From: Malikia sp.
GTDB taxonomy: Bacteria; Pseudomonadota; Gammaproteobacteria; Burkholderiales; Burkholderiaceae_C
NCBI RefSeq assembly: GCF_028687635.1
Contig: NZ_JAQTZS010000003.1
Coordinates: 1 to 64,000, forward strand
Direction: 5' to 3'
DNA: 64,000 bases
A model generated the notes under the pieces. That model was not told the DNA's origin and made no database searches. It worked only from the letters and a program-made list of their open reading frames with translations. Below are positions 29,942 through 39,300 of the stretch, piece by piece (within the stretch, counting starts at the first letter, position 1; the number at the start of each line of letters is the position of its first letter). The position numbers and the translations under genes were made by a program.

Positions 29942-29958
29942 ACGCGCATCTCGATCAA
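29942..29958. repeat. 17-base sequence repeated at the TnpB/GT25 junction
   Basis: ACGCGCATCTCGATCAA at 29942-29958 is an exact match to 225-241. The copy here begins right after the stop of the FUSC gene, at the edge of the four-gene island. It may be chance in a GC-rich genome, or a shared insertion target. Confidence 0.35.
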
Positions 29959-29991
29959 AAACAACAAATCGGTAGATCGCAAACAGCAACC

Positions 29992-31989
29992 TTACTTGGA
30001 AACGTCTCGCCGTTCCAAATCAATCAAAGCCTTGGAAAACCGGTTTTCATCTGGATCTAGCTCGATAGCTTTTTCGAAAGCATGACGAGAATCTGGCAAT
30101 GGAGCCCTGCTCCAACGCAAGACTCGTCCCAAATCATACCAAGCCCAAGCATGACGTGCACGCGGCGCATCCATCTGCACTACACGACGCAGCATGTCGC
30201 GAGCTTCAGACAACAGTCTTAGATAAGCGACCGAGCTTGCATGGCGATGATGAGGCCGAATTTTATGAGCCAGCTTCATCTTCACTTGGGCAAATTCGTG
30301 CAAAGCCTTGACATCCTGAAAAATAGCTTCTCCAGCCAATTGAAAGTAACGATGAGCTTTTTCCAATCGTCCTGCACGTTTTTCTTGGATGGCAGCATCA
30401 AAGGTGTCGCTAACCGCATCAAGCATGGGTAAACGATCAAGCCATGCCACAGCTTCGTTCTGTCTTCCGACATCCAACCAAGCCGATGCCAGGAGCGTGA
30501 TGAGTGGCGCCGGATTACCCACTGGGTTGTGCTCGACAAACTGTCGATAGACCTCTTCGGCACCGTGCATGTCAGCCTTGGACACCAGTTCCCTCGCCAG
30601 TTCCAGAGCGATACCCAGCGCGCCAGGACTGGCGGCATGTGCCTCGCGCAGACGCCGCAAAGCGCCTTGGCTGTCGCCAACCGCTCTCAGATGCGCGACA
30701 TCCTGTAGAGCCAGTATGGCTTGATACTCGGGATGCACTGGCAACGTGACTCGGAAGTAACTGCGTGCCTCGTCGAAGTCGAACCGTGGCGGAGGTGACC
30801 CATTCTGCTGCATCGTCCGCCGGAGCTTGGGTATGCCGGTACCGCGCCCCTCGGCCAGTTTGAGCTCCTTCAACAGTTCACCAATCCGCCGGTTGCGTGC
30901 TGGAACGGGTGGCAAGGGCAGACCGCCATCCAGATGCTTGGCTTCAATGCCAGGAACGGGGCCGGGGTAGCTGATCACCTCCAAACGGTCGGGATATAGA
31001 TAGACCTTGATGGGCTCCTGAACTCCTTCGTAGGATCGGTGATAAACAGCGTTAACCAAGGCCTCGCGCAAGGCCAGCGAGGGATAACTTACCCAGTGCC
31101 CAGCCTGAGTGCGACCCGGCAACTTCTGGATCATGCGAACCGACAGATTTTCTAGATAGGCCAGGCATTCGCGCAACTGCTCGTGAACCGGGCGATTACT
31201 GAAAATCACTTCAGGCAAGGTGTCACCACCGGCATCCCCCGCAAAATGGACCAGCTCTATGCGCGCACCAGGAAACCACTGCTCGGGATTCTGGCTGAAA
31301 AAAAGCAACCCCACATTTCGTGGCGCATCGTGCCCATTCACCGGCTCCGCGATACGAAGGTGACGATACAGCATCTTCGTATCCTGCTCATCCGTCAAAC
31401 CGCTGCCTATGTCGTGTAAGAACTCCCGGACCTTGGTTTCTCGAATGTCGAGAACATTGGCATGCAAAGCGCGCCGGTCGTCAAATGGCACCCGCGCCGT
31501 CATCTGCATGAGCTGGATCTTGAGTTCGGGCTGAGCATCCGCATCAGTCGTGCTGGAACCCAGGCGGATGTAGAACTTCCTGTGAGCCCCCTTGTCCGAA
31601 GACTCCGGGGCTTGATGCGGTCGGATCTGGCTGCCTGGCGCCCAAATGACCAGGATTCGGCTATCGGCATAGACCTCGGGAGACAGCACTGGCTGGTACA
31701 CCGGGTCCATCTTGTTGCAGTGACCCCGAATCCAGTTCTGTGCCTGCTCGATCTCCTCGACGGTCAAGCCCTTGGGTGGCAGTACCGCAGCGCCGTCTTG
31801 CTCGGCCACGCCGATGACGACATAGCCCCCGTTGAGATTCTGGAAATCGTTGGCAAACGCGCAGATGGTACGGATGACTTGCGCGCCCGTGTATTTTTCG
31901 TCCCAGGAAGCCTTGAACTCGACACGTGGCGACTCGACACCCCGCAGACGCAGCAGGTCATCCAGATTGATCGGCAGTATTGAAGGCAT
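29992..31989 (-). CDS. AlbA_2/HATPase/TPR protein of the defence-type island
   Basis: A 665-residue protein in three parts. Residues about 1-130 form a Schlafen-type AlbA_2 (AAA_4) domain with VESPRVEFKASW, a nucleic-acid or nucleotide-binding module. Residues about 300-420 form a GHKL-like C-terminal ATPase domain with LREALVNAVYHRSY and GRGTGIPKL. Residues about 430-665 are TPR-like helical repeats. Related AlbA_2 proteins occur as transcription regulators and as defence partners. ATG 31989 is chosen; a TTG at 31998 directly after the upstream stop is an alternative. It is the last gene of the operon, after the SLOG-like gene. Confidence 0.8.
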   Translation of the reverse strand: MPSILPINLDDLLRLRGVESPRVEFKASWDEKYTGAQVIRTICAFANDFQNLNGGYVVIGVAEQDGAAVLPPKGLTVEEIEQAQNWIRGHCNKMDPVYQPVLSPEVYADSRILVIWAPGSQIRPHQAPESSDKGAHRKFYIRLGSSTTDADAQPELKIQLMQMTARVPFDDRRALHANVLDIRETKVREFLHDIGSGLTDEQDTKMLYRHLRIAEPVNGHDAPRNVGLLFFSQNPEQWFPGARIELVHFAGDAGGDTLPEVIFSNRPVHEQLRECLAYLENLSVRMIQKLPGRTQAGHWVSYPSLALREALVNAVYHRSYEGVQEPIKVYLYPDRLEVISYPGPVPGIEAKHLDGGLPLPPVPARNRRIGELLKELKLAEGRGTGIPKLRRTMQQNGSPPPRFDFDEARSYFRVTLPVHPEYQAILALQDVAHLRAVGDSQGALRRLREAHAASPGALGIALELARELVSKADMHGAEEVYRQFVEHNPVGNPAPLITLLASAWLDVGRQNEAVAWLDRLPMLDAVSDTFDAAIQEKRAGRLEKAHRYFQLAGEAIFQDVKALHEFAQVKMKLAHKIRPHHRHASSVAYLRLLSEARDMLRRVVQMDAPRARHAWAWYDLGRVLRWSRAPLPDSRHAFEKAIELDPDENRFSKALIDLERRDVSK

Positions 31990-31998
31990 GGTGAACAA

Positions 31999-32505
31999 TT
32001 ACGCTTGACTGGCAACCCAGGCTCGCAAGGGGCTGTCAGGTGAAAGATAGGGAACATAATGCTCACTGGCCAGCGTCCACACCAGTCGATTGCGCTCCAA
32101 GGCGGTTTCGCGAGTGGTGCGACGCACTTGGGACGGGCAGGCGGTGATGACCAGCATCCGGCCGGCTTCCAGAGGCTCATGCTCTTCCGCCGTTGGGCGG
32201 TAGTCGCTCATGCCACGCGCCAGCACCTTGACCACGCGCCCCTTGCGCCGCAGCACCGAGCGCAGCACCTGCTGTTCCAGCGGTGAGTGGAAGCCGCTGA
32301 CAATGACACGGCCGGCCTTGACCCATTCTGGTACGCGGTCGAGGGTTTCGAGCAGAACCTGACCAGGGCATTCGCGCGATGCGATGAGACCGAGCAGTGG
32401 TTCCGCCAGCAACGCCGTCTCACCGACGCCGACGATTCGGGCCGCACATTCAGGTCTGATACGCTGGGCGCAGATGGGAGGCAAAGTGACGGGGACGGGC
32501 TTCAT
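31999..32505 (-). CDS. Small DprA/SLOG-like protein of the defence-type island
   Basis: A 168-residue protein with a Rossmann-like core: RVIVSGFHSPLEQQVL near residues 65-80, a GRVVKVLARGM strand-loop, and a TALERNRLVWTLA segment reminiscent of the FPRRNRIIA stretch of DprA. DprA is in the SLOG superfamily; SLOG domains in defence systems bind nucleotide signals or DNA. The match is partial and was made by eye. It overlaps the methyltransferase stop by four bases (ATGA) and ends just before the AlbA_2 gene, so it is a genuine operon member. Confidence 0.55.
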   Translation of the reverse strand: MKPVPVTLPPICAQRIRPECAARIVGVGETALLAEPLLGLIASRECPGQVLLETLDRVPEWVKAGRVIVSGFHSPLEQQVLRSVLRRKGRVVKVLARGMSDYRPTAEEHEPLEAGRMLVITACPSQVRRTTRETALERNRLVWTLASEHYVPYLSPDSPLRAWVASQA

Positions 32506-35500
32506 TCTTCCTCGTCGACACCGCTCATGCGATATTTGATATCGTAGTTGATGATGAAGTCCGTTTCCTCATTGGTCATCCCAAAGAGCTCACCCAATGC
32601 TAAATCAATTTCGTTAATTGATGCTTTTGCCCGAGATGCTTTCATTTCGTCGTATTCGATTACATGGCCTTGCTTAGTTCGAATAGTTTTTCGTACGGCG
32701 TGACTAGTTAGCTCCACTCTTAGAACGTCAGACAGATCACGCCAATTTCGCCCATCCCAGTTGACTGGAATCGGAATCGTTTTCACTAGATCGTCGTTTA
32801 CGTGTTCGCAATCCGAAAAAAGCGAGTAGTACCAGTAAAAAAGTGACGAGTTAAGCAGGCACCCCAAGAACGCGGCGGCTTCCCCATCGGTAGCCGAAAA
32901 TACTCGCCCATGAGGTGGTTGCATCACCTCACCATTTCTTGCGAAGAATGGCAACCCCGCTTGAGCTTTCAACCAGTAACGACACGCCTCTTGATAGAAG
33001 ACCACATGGTCACCACCTCGCGCAACTAAATTCTGAGTAGAATGCTTAGCGGCAATGATCTTACCGACTATGGATCTCTCAATTTCAGCGTGAAGCTTTC
33101 CAATTCGATGACCATGAAGACGTGAGTCGTGAAAAACAGTGGTGTGTGTTTGCAAACAATGAGCACGCTCTTGTCCGTACATGCGACCAACGCGAGTTGT
33201 AACCAATAGGCGATCTACGTTTGAATAGCTTGAAAGGATGACAACTGGCATTTCTACGCCATCGAACATCGATTCTGGCCGACGAGGATAAGGAAGAACC
33301 AGCAACATCCCACGTTCCAGCAGCAAGTCTTGAAGTGACTGCATTCGCCCAGAAGAAATTGCAGTCAACTGCACAATCAGACTAATCGGCGCCAGCTTCT
33401 TGACAACATGAATAGATCTCTCAAAAACGTAGGCGTAGAGATTTCCTGCAGCTAGTGTATTCAGGCCAGATCTCGAAATTTCATACGAAACTTTTTTGGC
33501 AGAGTTAACGACATACGGCGGATTCCCAATCACCACATCGAACCCACCCTCGCGCATCACGCCGTAGAACTCGGCGAACCAATGGAAGGGCTGGTGACTT
33601 TCGCGCCAGGCGTTGAATGCCTGGGCCTTGTCGGGGTCGATGCCGTAGTCACGGGCCAGGTAGCGATCCAGTTCCAGACTCAGTGCGGAAAGTCTATCCC
33701 GCAATCTGCGTTTGTCTTCTGCCGTGACCTTGCCGCCGTGCACGGTCTGCTGTTCGCGGAAGCGGTCGAACAGGTCAGCCAGATCAGCGGTGCTGGCCTT
33801 GATTTCATCGCGGTGGTTCTGATCGCTGGCGAGCGTATTGGCAGCGTCAAACTGGGCTTCGGTGGCATAGCCGACCAGGGTATTGCCGGTGCGGATGTTG
33901 AAGTCGATATCGGGCAGCGGCTCCAGTTCGCGCCCAGCATCCACCTGCGACACGAGCTTGAGGAAGAGGCGCAACTTGCAGATTTCCACCGCTTCGGCCA
34001 TGATGTCCACGCCAAAGAGATTGTGCAGGATGATACTTTTGAAGATATAGTAGCGGCGTGAGAGATGCTTGTCCACTTCGGCCAGCACTTTGGCGAAATC
34101 TGCCTCTCCGGCCTTGCCGAGCTTTTTCGCATCCTCGACAAACCCTTCCATGCGTTCCAGACAGGCTTCGTAGAGCGGTTCAAGCACGCCCAGCGCAGCG
34201 AAAAGGAAGGCTCCGGAACCGCAGGTGGGGTCAAGGATGGTGATGCCGTGGCGGAATTTCTGATTGGACTTTTCCGGCACACGGCCGACGATGGCTTGCC
34301 ACACTGCGCGCAGCAAGTCGGGGGAGGTGGCTGTGTCAATCATATCCTGCATGAACTGGCGAATGTCCAGATTCAGCGTGATAAGGTCATCAGCACTCTT
34401 CACCTCGCCCTTGGCCAGCTTGTCGCGCAAGGCCAGGCAACGGCTGCGGCGCTCGACGTATTCGCGCCAGGTTTCGGTGGGCAGCGTACCGCGCTCGCCG
34501 GTGGCGGTGTGGAATACCGCTTCGCCGAGGTTATAGCGGCGCTCGAACATGCGCGCCTTGGCGTCCTTCATGCCAGCTTGCACGAAATCGGGCAGGGCGG
34601 ATTCGAGCACGACATTGCCAGCCACATCGATGACGCCGGTTTTCATCGCCGGATAGATATAGCGGTCGGGGTCGGCCTGGAGCAGGTTCCACACCGAGGC
34701 CTCGCCTTCGAACGCGACCTTGCAGCGCTCGCGCGCCTGCTCGATCAGGTGCGGGATGACGGTGTTCTTGCTGATGTATTCGGTGATATCTTCCTTGGTG
34801 TAGTACGCCCCCATCTGCTTTTGGTTGATATACTTCTCGAAGATGTAGCCGAGCACGTCGGGGTTGATCTCCTTGCCGCTGGCAAGCGGCCGGTCGTCGA
34901 GATGCCAATCCCAGGCGTCGAAGAAGGCGAACAGGCGTTCAAAGGCCTCGTCGGGCACATCGATGCTAGGGTTACCCTCTTCCAGTTCGTGCAGTGAGAA
35001 GAGGCCGCCGTTCAGATACGGCACGTCACCGATCAGGCGCAAAATTTCGGCATTGCGCTCGCCCTTGGCCAAGCCCAGTCCCTCGTGAAAGAGGTGGCGC
35101 AAGAACTGACGGTAGAAGCTGAGGAACTTGCCCTTGCCGGCTGCCGCCTGAACCTGACGCATCCGGTTGGCCAGATAGTTGTGGTCACCATCCAGGAAGC
35201 CCTTCTTCTGGATGAAATACACGAACATGAGCCGGTTGAGCATCAGCGAGGCGTACCACGCCTTGTCGCTGACTTCGCTCAGACCCTCAATGAAGTTGGC
35301 GAAGGCTTCGTGCTGTGCCTTGAACTTGTCGTAGAAGCTCTTGGAGACGCGATCTCGATCGAAGGCGTTGCGCAAGCCGGTGATCACGTCGGTGAGCGTG
35401 ATGGCCTCCTCTTCTTCCAGCGACCAGACTATCTGCGAGAGCTTCTGCCGCAGCGATTCGCCGCTCTGCCCCTTGTGCCAGGTATGCGTGCGTGTCGTGG

Positions 35501-35834
35501 TGGGCTGGCCGGGGACACGTGACACCCACAGCCAGGTGAGCATGGTTTCGTCGGCATCGGCGAACACCAGCAAATGCTCATGGGCGAGCTTGGCAGCTTC
35601 TTTCTCGATCTTGAGCAGCACGGGGCGCGCAGGCACTTTCCCAGTGCTGTCGGGCGAGCAACGAAAGACGGCGACACCGCGCTTGTGGGCAACATTAGTC
35701 AGGGTAAAAGACTCACCGTTGACCTTGATGGTTTGTGGCTTGAGCTGGGCACGATCCCAACCGTATTCATTGAAAAGCGTCTCCAGCTTGAATTCGCTGA
35801 GCAGCTTCTGGAAGCGGGCAGGGTCAATCATCAT
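32502..35834 (-). CDS. Large adenine-specific DNA methyltransferase of the defence-type island
   Basis: A 1110-residue N6-adenine methyltransferase of the Eco57I/PglX style. The S-adenosylmethionine motif DPTCGSGAF lies near residue 535, the catalytic GNPPY near 770, and a target-recognition-like region fills the C-terminal 300 residues. The first 450 residues are a helical domain typical of stand-alone defence methylases. It should mark host DNA so that the helicase/nuclease partner attacks unmodified phage DNA. Whether it also cleaves, like type IIG enzymes, is unclear; no obvious PD-ExK motif was found. It lies 22 bases after the helicase gene. Confidence 0.85.
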   Translation of the reverse strand: MMIDPARFQKLLSEFKLETLFNEYGWDRAQLKPQTIKVNGESFTLTNVAHKRGVAVFRCSPDSTGKVPARPVLLKIEKEAAKLAHEHLLVFADADETMLTWLWVSRVPGQPTTTRTHTWHKGQSGESLRQKLSQIVWSLEEEEAITLTDVITGLRNAFDRDRVSKSFYDKFKAQHEAFANFIEGLSEVSDKAWYASLMLNRLMFVYFIQKKGFLDGDHNYLANRMRQVQAAAGKGKFLSFYRQFLRHLFHEGLGLAKGERNAEILRLIGDVPYLNGGLFSLHELEEGNPSIDVPDEAFERLFAFFDAWDWHLDDRPLASGKEINPDVLGYIFEKYINQKQMGAYYTKEDITEYISKNTVIPHLIEQARERCKVAFEGEASVWNLLQADPDRYIYPAMKTGVIDVAGNVVLESALPDFVQAGMKDAKARMFERRYNLGEAVFHTATGERGTLPTETWREYVERRSRCLALRDKLAKGEVKSADDLITLNLDIRQFMQDMIDTATSPDLLRAVWQAIVGRVPEKSNQKFRHGITILDPTCGSGAFLFAALGVLEPLYEACLERMEGFVEDAKKLGKAGEADFAKVLAEVDKHLSRRYYIFKSIILHNLFGVDIMAEAVEICKLRLFLKLVSQVDAGRELEPLPDIDFNIRTGNTLVGYATEAQFDAANTLASDQNHRDEIKASTADLADLFDRFREQQTVHGGKVTAEDKRRLRDRLSALSLELDRYLARDYGIDPDKAQAFNAWRESHQPFHWFAEFYGVMREGGFDVVIGNPPYVVNSAKKVSYEISRSGLNTLAAGNLYAYVFERSIHVVKKLAPISLIVQLTAISSGRMQSLQDLLLERGMLLVLPYPRRPESMFDGVEMPVVILSSYSNVDRLLVTTRVGRMYGQERAHCLQTHTTVFHDSRLHGHRIGKLHAEIERSIVGKIIAAKHSTQNLVARGGDHVVFYQEACRYWLKAQAGLPFFARNGEVMQPPHGRVFSATDGEAAAFLGCLLNSSLFYWYYSLFSDCEHVNDDLVKTIPIPVNWDGRNWRDLSDVLRVELTSHAVRKTIRTKQGHVIEYDEMKASRAKASINEIDLALGELFGMTNEETDFIINYDIKYRMSGVDEEE

Positions 35835-35856
35835 GTTCTGTTATTTCTCTGTTGGC

Positions 35857-38800
35857 TCAGGCCAGTCCCATGGAGCAAATGAGCTTGGGCTCCTTCTGCT
35901 GTTCCTGATCATCGATTACGCACAGACGCCCGTCTTCGCGCAGCGCGAATACGAGGTCCAGCAACTGATGGTTGCTGATGCCGGCTTTGAGCTGGCGGTT
36001 GAGGCTGTCGGTAGCCGACTGGTAGAGGGGATAGCGGTAGATTTCTTCCATCACCCGATCGATGCGACGGACGTATTCATCGGTGATGAAGAGATCACGC
36101 TTATTGCCCTGCCCCTCACGGAAGCGTTTGAGACGATCGAAGGTCTTGAAGCGCGCGCCCGAGGGCCGGCCCAGCGCACCGCCGAAGGATTTTTCTTCTT
36201 CAACGATGTGAGCCAGACCTTGTTGCGTGAGCGCGTGGTGATTCTCGGTTCGTGGCAGGGCCGGCGTGTCTGCCGCACAGGCTGCGGCTTTCAGGATGGT
36301 GAGCTGGGACTGGGTAACCGGTTTGCCGGCCTCGTCCATCCAGGCCAGCGCGTCGTTACCCTGCGCAGTGCGCATATAGACCAGCACGCCCCGAGGCGAT
36401 GCCGGATTGTGTGCATGCGCCTTAGTGGCATACACCACGTTGGGTATGGCCTCGATCTTAGCCGCCAGCGCTAGGTCGGCATCCGTGGCATTTTTCCAAA
36501 TCTGGTAAGCGTAGGAAGCCAGATCGACCTCGGTGTCGCCATCGTCGTCAAGGATCCCGTTCTTCTCGGTGTATAGGTCACGGATCAATTCTTCATCCGT
36601 GTCATCGTCGAAGAAGCTTTCGTCAGAGCCTACGACCTCGGCGTTTTCGATCAGGCGTTGCTTGACTCGGGCACGAAGTTTGATGAGCCGCTCCACGCCA
36701 TCGGCGGGTACAAAGGAGTAGCAGAGGATGGTGTCAGACTGTTGGCCGATACGGTCGACACGGCCGGCACGCTGAATCAGGCGGATGATGGCCCAAGGCA
36801 GATCGTAGTTGACGATGATGTGTGCATCCTGCAGGTTCTGGCCCTCCGAGAGAACATCGGTGGCAATCAATACACGCAGTTCTTCGGCCTTTTTGATCTG
36901 GTCGCGCTTGTCGTTCGATTCCGGCGAAAAGCGCCAGGCCAAGGCGGTCGGATCGGCACTTTGCCCGGTCGCTTCCTCCACTTGTTTGATGCCACGCGCA
37001 ACCAACTGTGCCTTGAGATAACGGGCGGTATCGGCAAACTGGGTGAAGACCAGGAGTTTTTCCTTCGGGTGACGGTGACTGATCAATTCGATTAGTGCGG
37101 CCAATTTGGTATCGCCATCGGTCTTCCATTCACCGCACAGACGCAAGAGTTGGAGCAGGGATTTGGCATCCGCGAGCAGATCCTTGGCGAGCGCCTTGGT
37201 GAACAAGGTAGCCGGCAGCCATTTGAAGCGGCCTTTCAGCGTGCCACTGTAGGCGTCATAGGCCTTGGCGGCGCGAGCACGGTAGTCGGCATCGGTGCGC
37301 AGGCCATTGGTGGCGGTCGGATCGGTAACGTCATCGTCACCATTGTCATCAGCCAACAGGCCATCGGGGTCTTCATCGTAGTGGCGTGTATCCAACAGCT
37401 CGGCGCTTTGGGTACCTAGCGGAATGTCAAGGCCATTCTCGATGGCGTGCAAGACAATGAAGTTGCGCAGAATATGGCGCTCGACGGACAGGATGAATGC
37501 CGGGCCGGCACTTTCCAAGCGCTTGAATAGATTGGTTTTGCAAAAGCCCATCAGGCGTGTGCCAGCCCGAGAAAGCCCCTCGATGATCTTGGCCTGGTGC
37601 TGCGTGGGTGGTGTCTTGGGCTTGGGTTCGATGTAGTTGCCCAAGCCGTAGCGTGGCAGGATCAGCTCGTTGATCGAATTGACCACCGGGTCGCTGTAGA
37701 AGCGTGCGTACGGGTCGGTCGGGTTTGCATCATCAATCTTGAAGCTGAGGTTCTTGGGCAGACGCTTTGGAAAATAGGACTTGCGGCCATCCGAGAACAA
37801 CAGGTATTTGCCACGCTCATCTTCGCGGGTGTAGTGCTGCATGATGAAGCCGCGCGTGCGGCGCACCATGTACAGGCGCATGAGATCGCGCCAGTCATCG
37901 GGAATCTCGCTTTTTTCGAACGCAGCCAGCGATCGGACTCCACACTGGTGTCGGCGGATGAATTCGTGCTCGCCGCCCAACACGGACAGCAGCTTTTCAG
38001 GTCGCATTCCGATGTCGGCATCTTCGTTCAGGAACAATGCCAGTTGCGCGGAAAGGTCAAGGTAGGTCTTGTTGTAAGGCGTGGCCGAGAGCAGAACGGT
38101 CAGGCTGTCGTTGCGCTCAATGTAGTCGCGGATGACTTTCCAGCGCTTGCCTTCCTTGTTGCGCAAGTTGTGCGATTCATCGATCAGGACCAGCCGGTAA
38201 CGCCGGGTTTTCTCCGGGAGTTCGGACAGTACTTTGGACAGCGGCAGCACTTTAGCGTGCAGGCGATACCGATGGGCATAGTCTTCCCACATCGAAACGA
38301 GGTTCTTGGGGCAGATGATTAGCGTTTCGGTCTGGTAATCGTCCTCGAACACCTTGGCCAAGGCAGTGGCCATCATCGATTTTCCCAGACCGACCACATC
38401 GCCGATCAGCACGCCGCCACGCTTGTTCAAGTGGTGTGCGGCGATCTTGACGGCAGCGACCTGGAAGTCGAACAGCGCATCGCCAAAAACGGAGGGGATG
38501 CGGAACTCTGAAAGGCCGGCACGTGCTTCCTGCGCCAAGTGAAAGGCCATCTTGATGTAGACGTGATAGGGCGGCACCAGCCGCTCACCGGCCCAGCTCT
38601 CATCAATGATATCGGCGAGTTCCTTGGAGATGTCGATGCACCAGCGGTCACGCCAGCGATCCTCAAACCAATCCACGAGCTTGTTGCAGGCGTCATGCTC
38701 CAACACATCGACGTTCAGTTCCCCCTGTTTGGCGAGGCCCGCGAGTGTCAGATTTGAGCTTCCCAGAAATCCGGTGACCGGATTGTTGGCGTCCTGCCGA

Positions 38801-39237
38801 TGTAGCAAATACAGCTTGGCGTGCAGCGGGTGGCGCAGATAGACCTTGACGATCAGCTTCTTGGCGCGAATCTGGGCCGAGAGTTGGCGTAGCCCTACTT
38901 CGTCGTCATTGGTTGGCGCGCCGAAGGTCAGCTGCTGACGAAACTCCTCGGCAATGCGGCGCTTCTCACGTAACGCTGTCTGATTATCGAGAATCTCATC
39001 ATCTTCACGGGTGCGCAGGGCATGCCGAAGTTCTTCGCTCGGCGAGACATGCATACCAACCAGCAACCTGCAGCATTGACCATCACCACCTGCCCATTGA
39101 TCGACATGCCCTGAAATGTGCCGCCAACCGCGTAGACTGAAGTACCCAACGCAAAAGTCCGCTCGCTCGGCAACCTTGAGAGTTTCTTCAAGTGCGGGCA
39201 ACAATAATTTATCGATATTATCAAATATTCTAGGCAC
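35857..39237 (-). CDS. Phospholipase-D/SNF2 helicase of the defence-type island
   Basis: A 1126-residue protein. An N-terminal phospholipase-D-like nuclease domain has HAKLYLL near 143 and FLGSSNLT. A superfamily 2 SNF2-type helicase follows, with Walker A GDVVGLGKS (about 287), DESH (about 358), SATPYNK, GQNLQD and QRAGRVDRIGQ. A helical C-terminal domain closes it. The start chosen is GTG 39237, six bases after GAGGGAG, giving the family-like start PRIFDNIDK; an in-frame TTG at 39258 lies seven codons upstream. An AT-rich 60-base stretch before it probably holds the operon promoter. First gene of the operon and likely motor of the system. Confidence 0.85.
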   Translation of the reverse strand: MPRIFDNIDKLLLPALEETLKVAERADFCVGYFSLRGWRHISGHVDQWAGGDGQCCRLLVGMHVSPSEELRHALRTREDDEILDNQTALREKRRIAEEFRQQLTFGAPTNDDEVGLRQLSAQIRAKKLIVKVYLRHPLHAKLYLLHRQDANNPVTGFLGSSNLTLAGLAKQGELNVDVLEHDACNKLVDWFEDRWRDRWCIDISKELADIIDESWAGERLVPPYHVYIKMAFHLAQEARAGLSEFRIPSVFGDALFDFQVAAVKIAAHHLNKRGGVLIGDVVGLGKSMMATALAKVFEDDYQTETLIICPKNLVSMWEDYAHRYRLHAKVLPLSKVLSELPEKTRRYRLVLIDESHNLRNKEGKRWKVIRDYIERNDSLTVLLSATPYNKTYLDLSAQLALFLNEDADIGMRPEKLLSVLGGEHEFIRRHQCGVRSLAAFEKSEIPDDWRDLMRLYMVRRTRGFIMQHYTREDERGKYLLFSDGRKSYFPKRLPKNLSFKIDDANPTDPYARFYSDPVVNSINELILPRYGLGNYIEPKPKTPPTQHQAKIIEGLSRAGTRLMGFCKTNLFKRLESAGPAFILSVERHILRNFIVLHAIENGLDIPLGTQSAELLDTRHYDEDPDGLLADDNGDDDVTDPTATNGLRTDADYRARAAKAYDAYSGTLKGRFKWLPATLFTKALAKDLLADAKSLLQLLRLCGEWKTDGDTKLAALIELISHRHPKEKLLVFTQFADTARYLKAQLVARGIKQVEEATGQSADPTALAWRFSPESNDKRDQIKKAEELRVLIATDVLSEGQNLQDAHIIVNYDLPWAIIRLIQRAGRVDRIGQQSDTILCYSFVPADGVERLIKLRARVKQRLIENAEVVGSDESFFDDDTDEELIRDLYTEKNGILDDDGDTEVDLASYAYQIWKNATDADLALAAKIEAIPNVVYATKAHAHNPASPRGVLVYMRTAQGNDALAWMDEAGKPVTQSQLTILKAAACAADTPALPRTENHHALTQQGLAHIVEEEKSFGGALGRPSGARFKTFDRLKRFREGQGNKRDLFITDEYVRRIDRVMEEIYRYPLYQSATDSLNRQLKAGISNHQLLDLVFALREDGRLCVIDDQEQQKEPKLICSMGLA

Positions 39238-39300
39238 CTTGAACTCCCTCGCAGCCAATCAATCAACAATAAAATTTACCATTTATAGTTTTAAATAATA

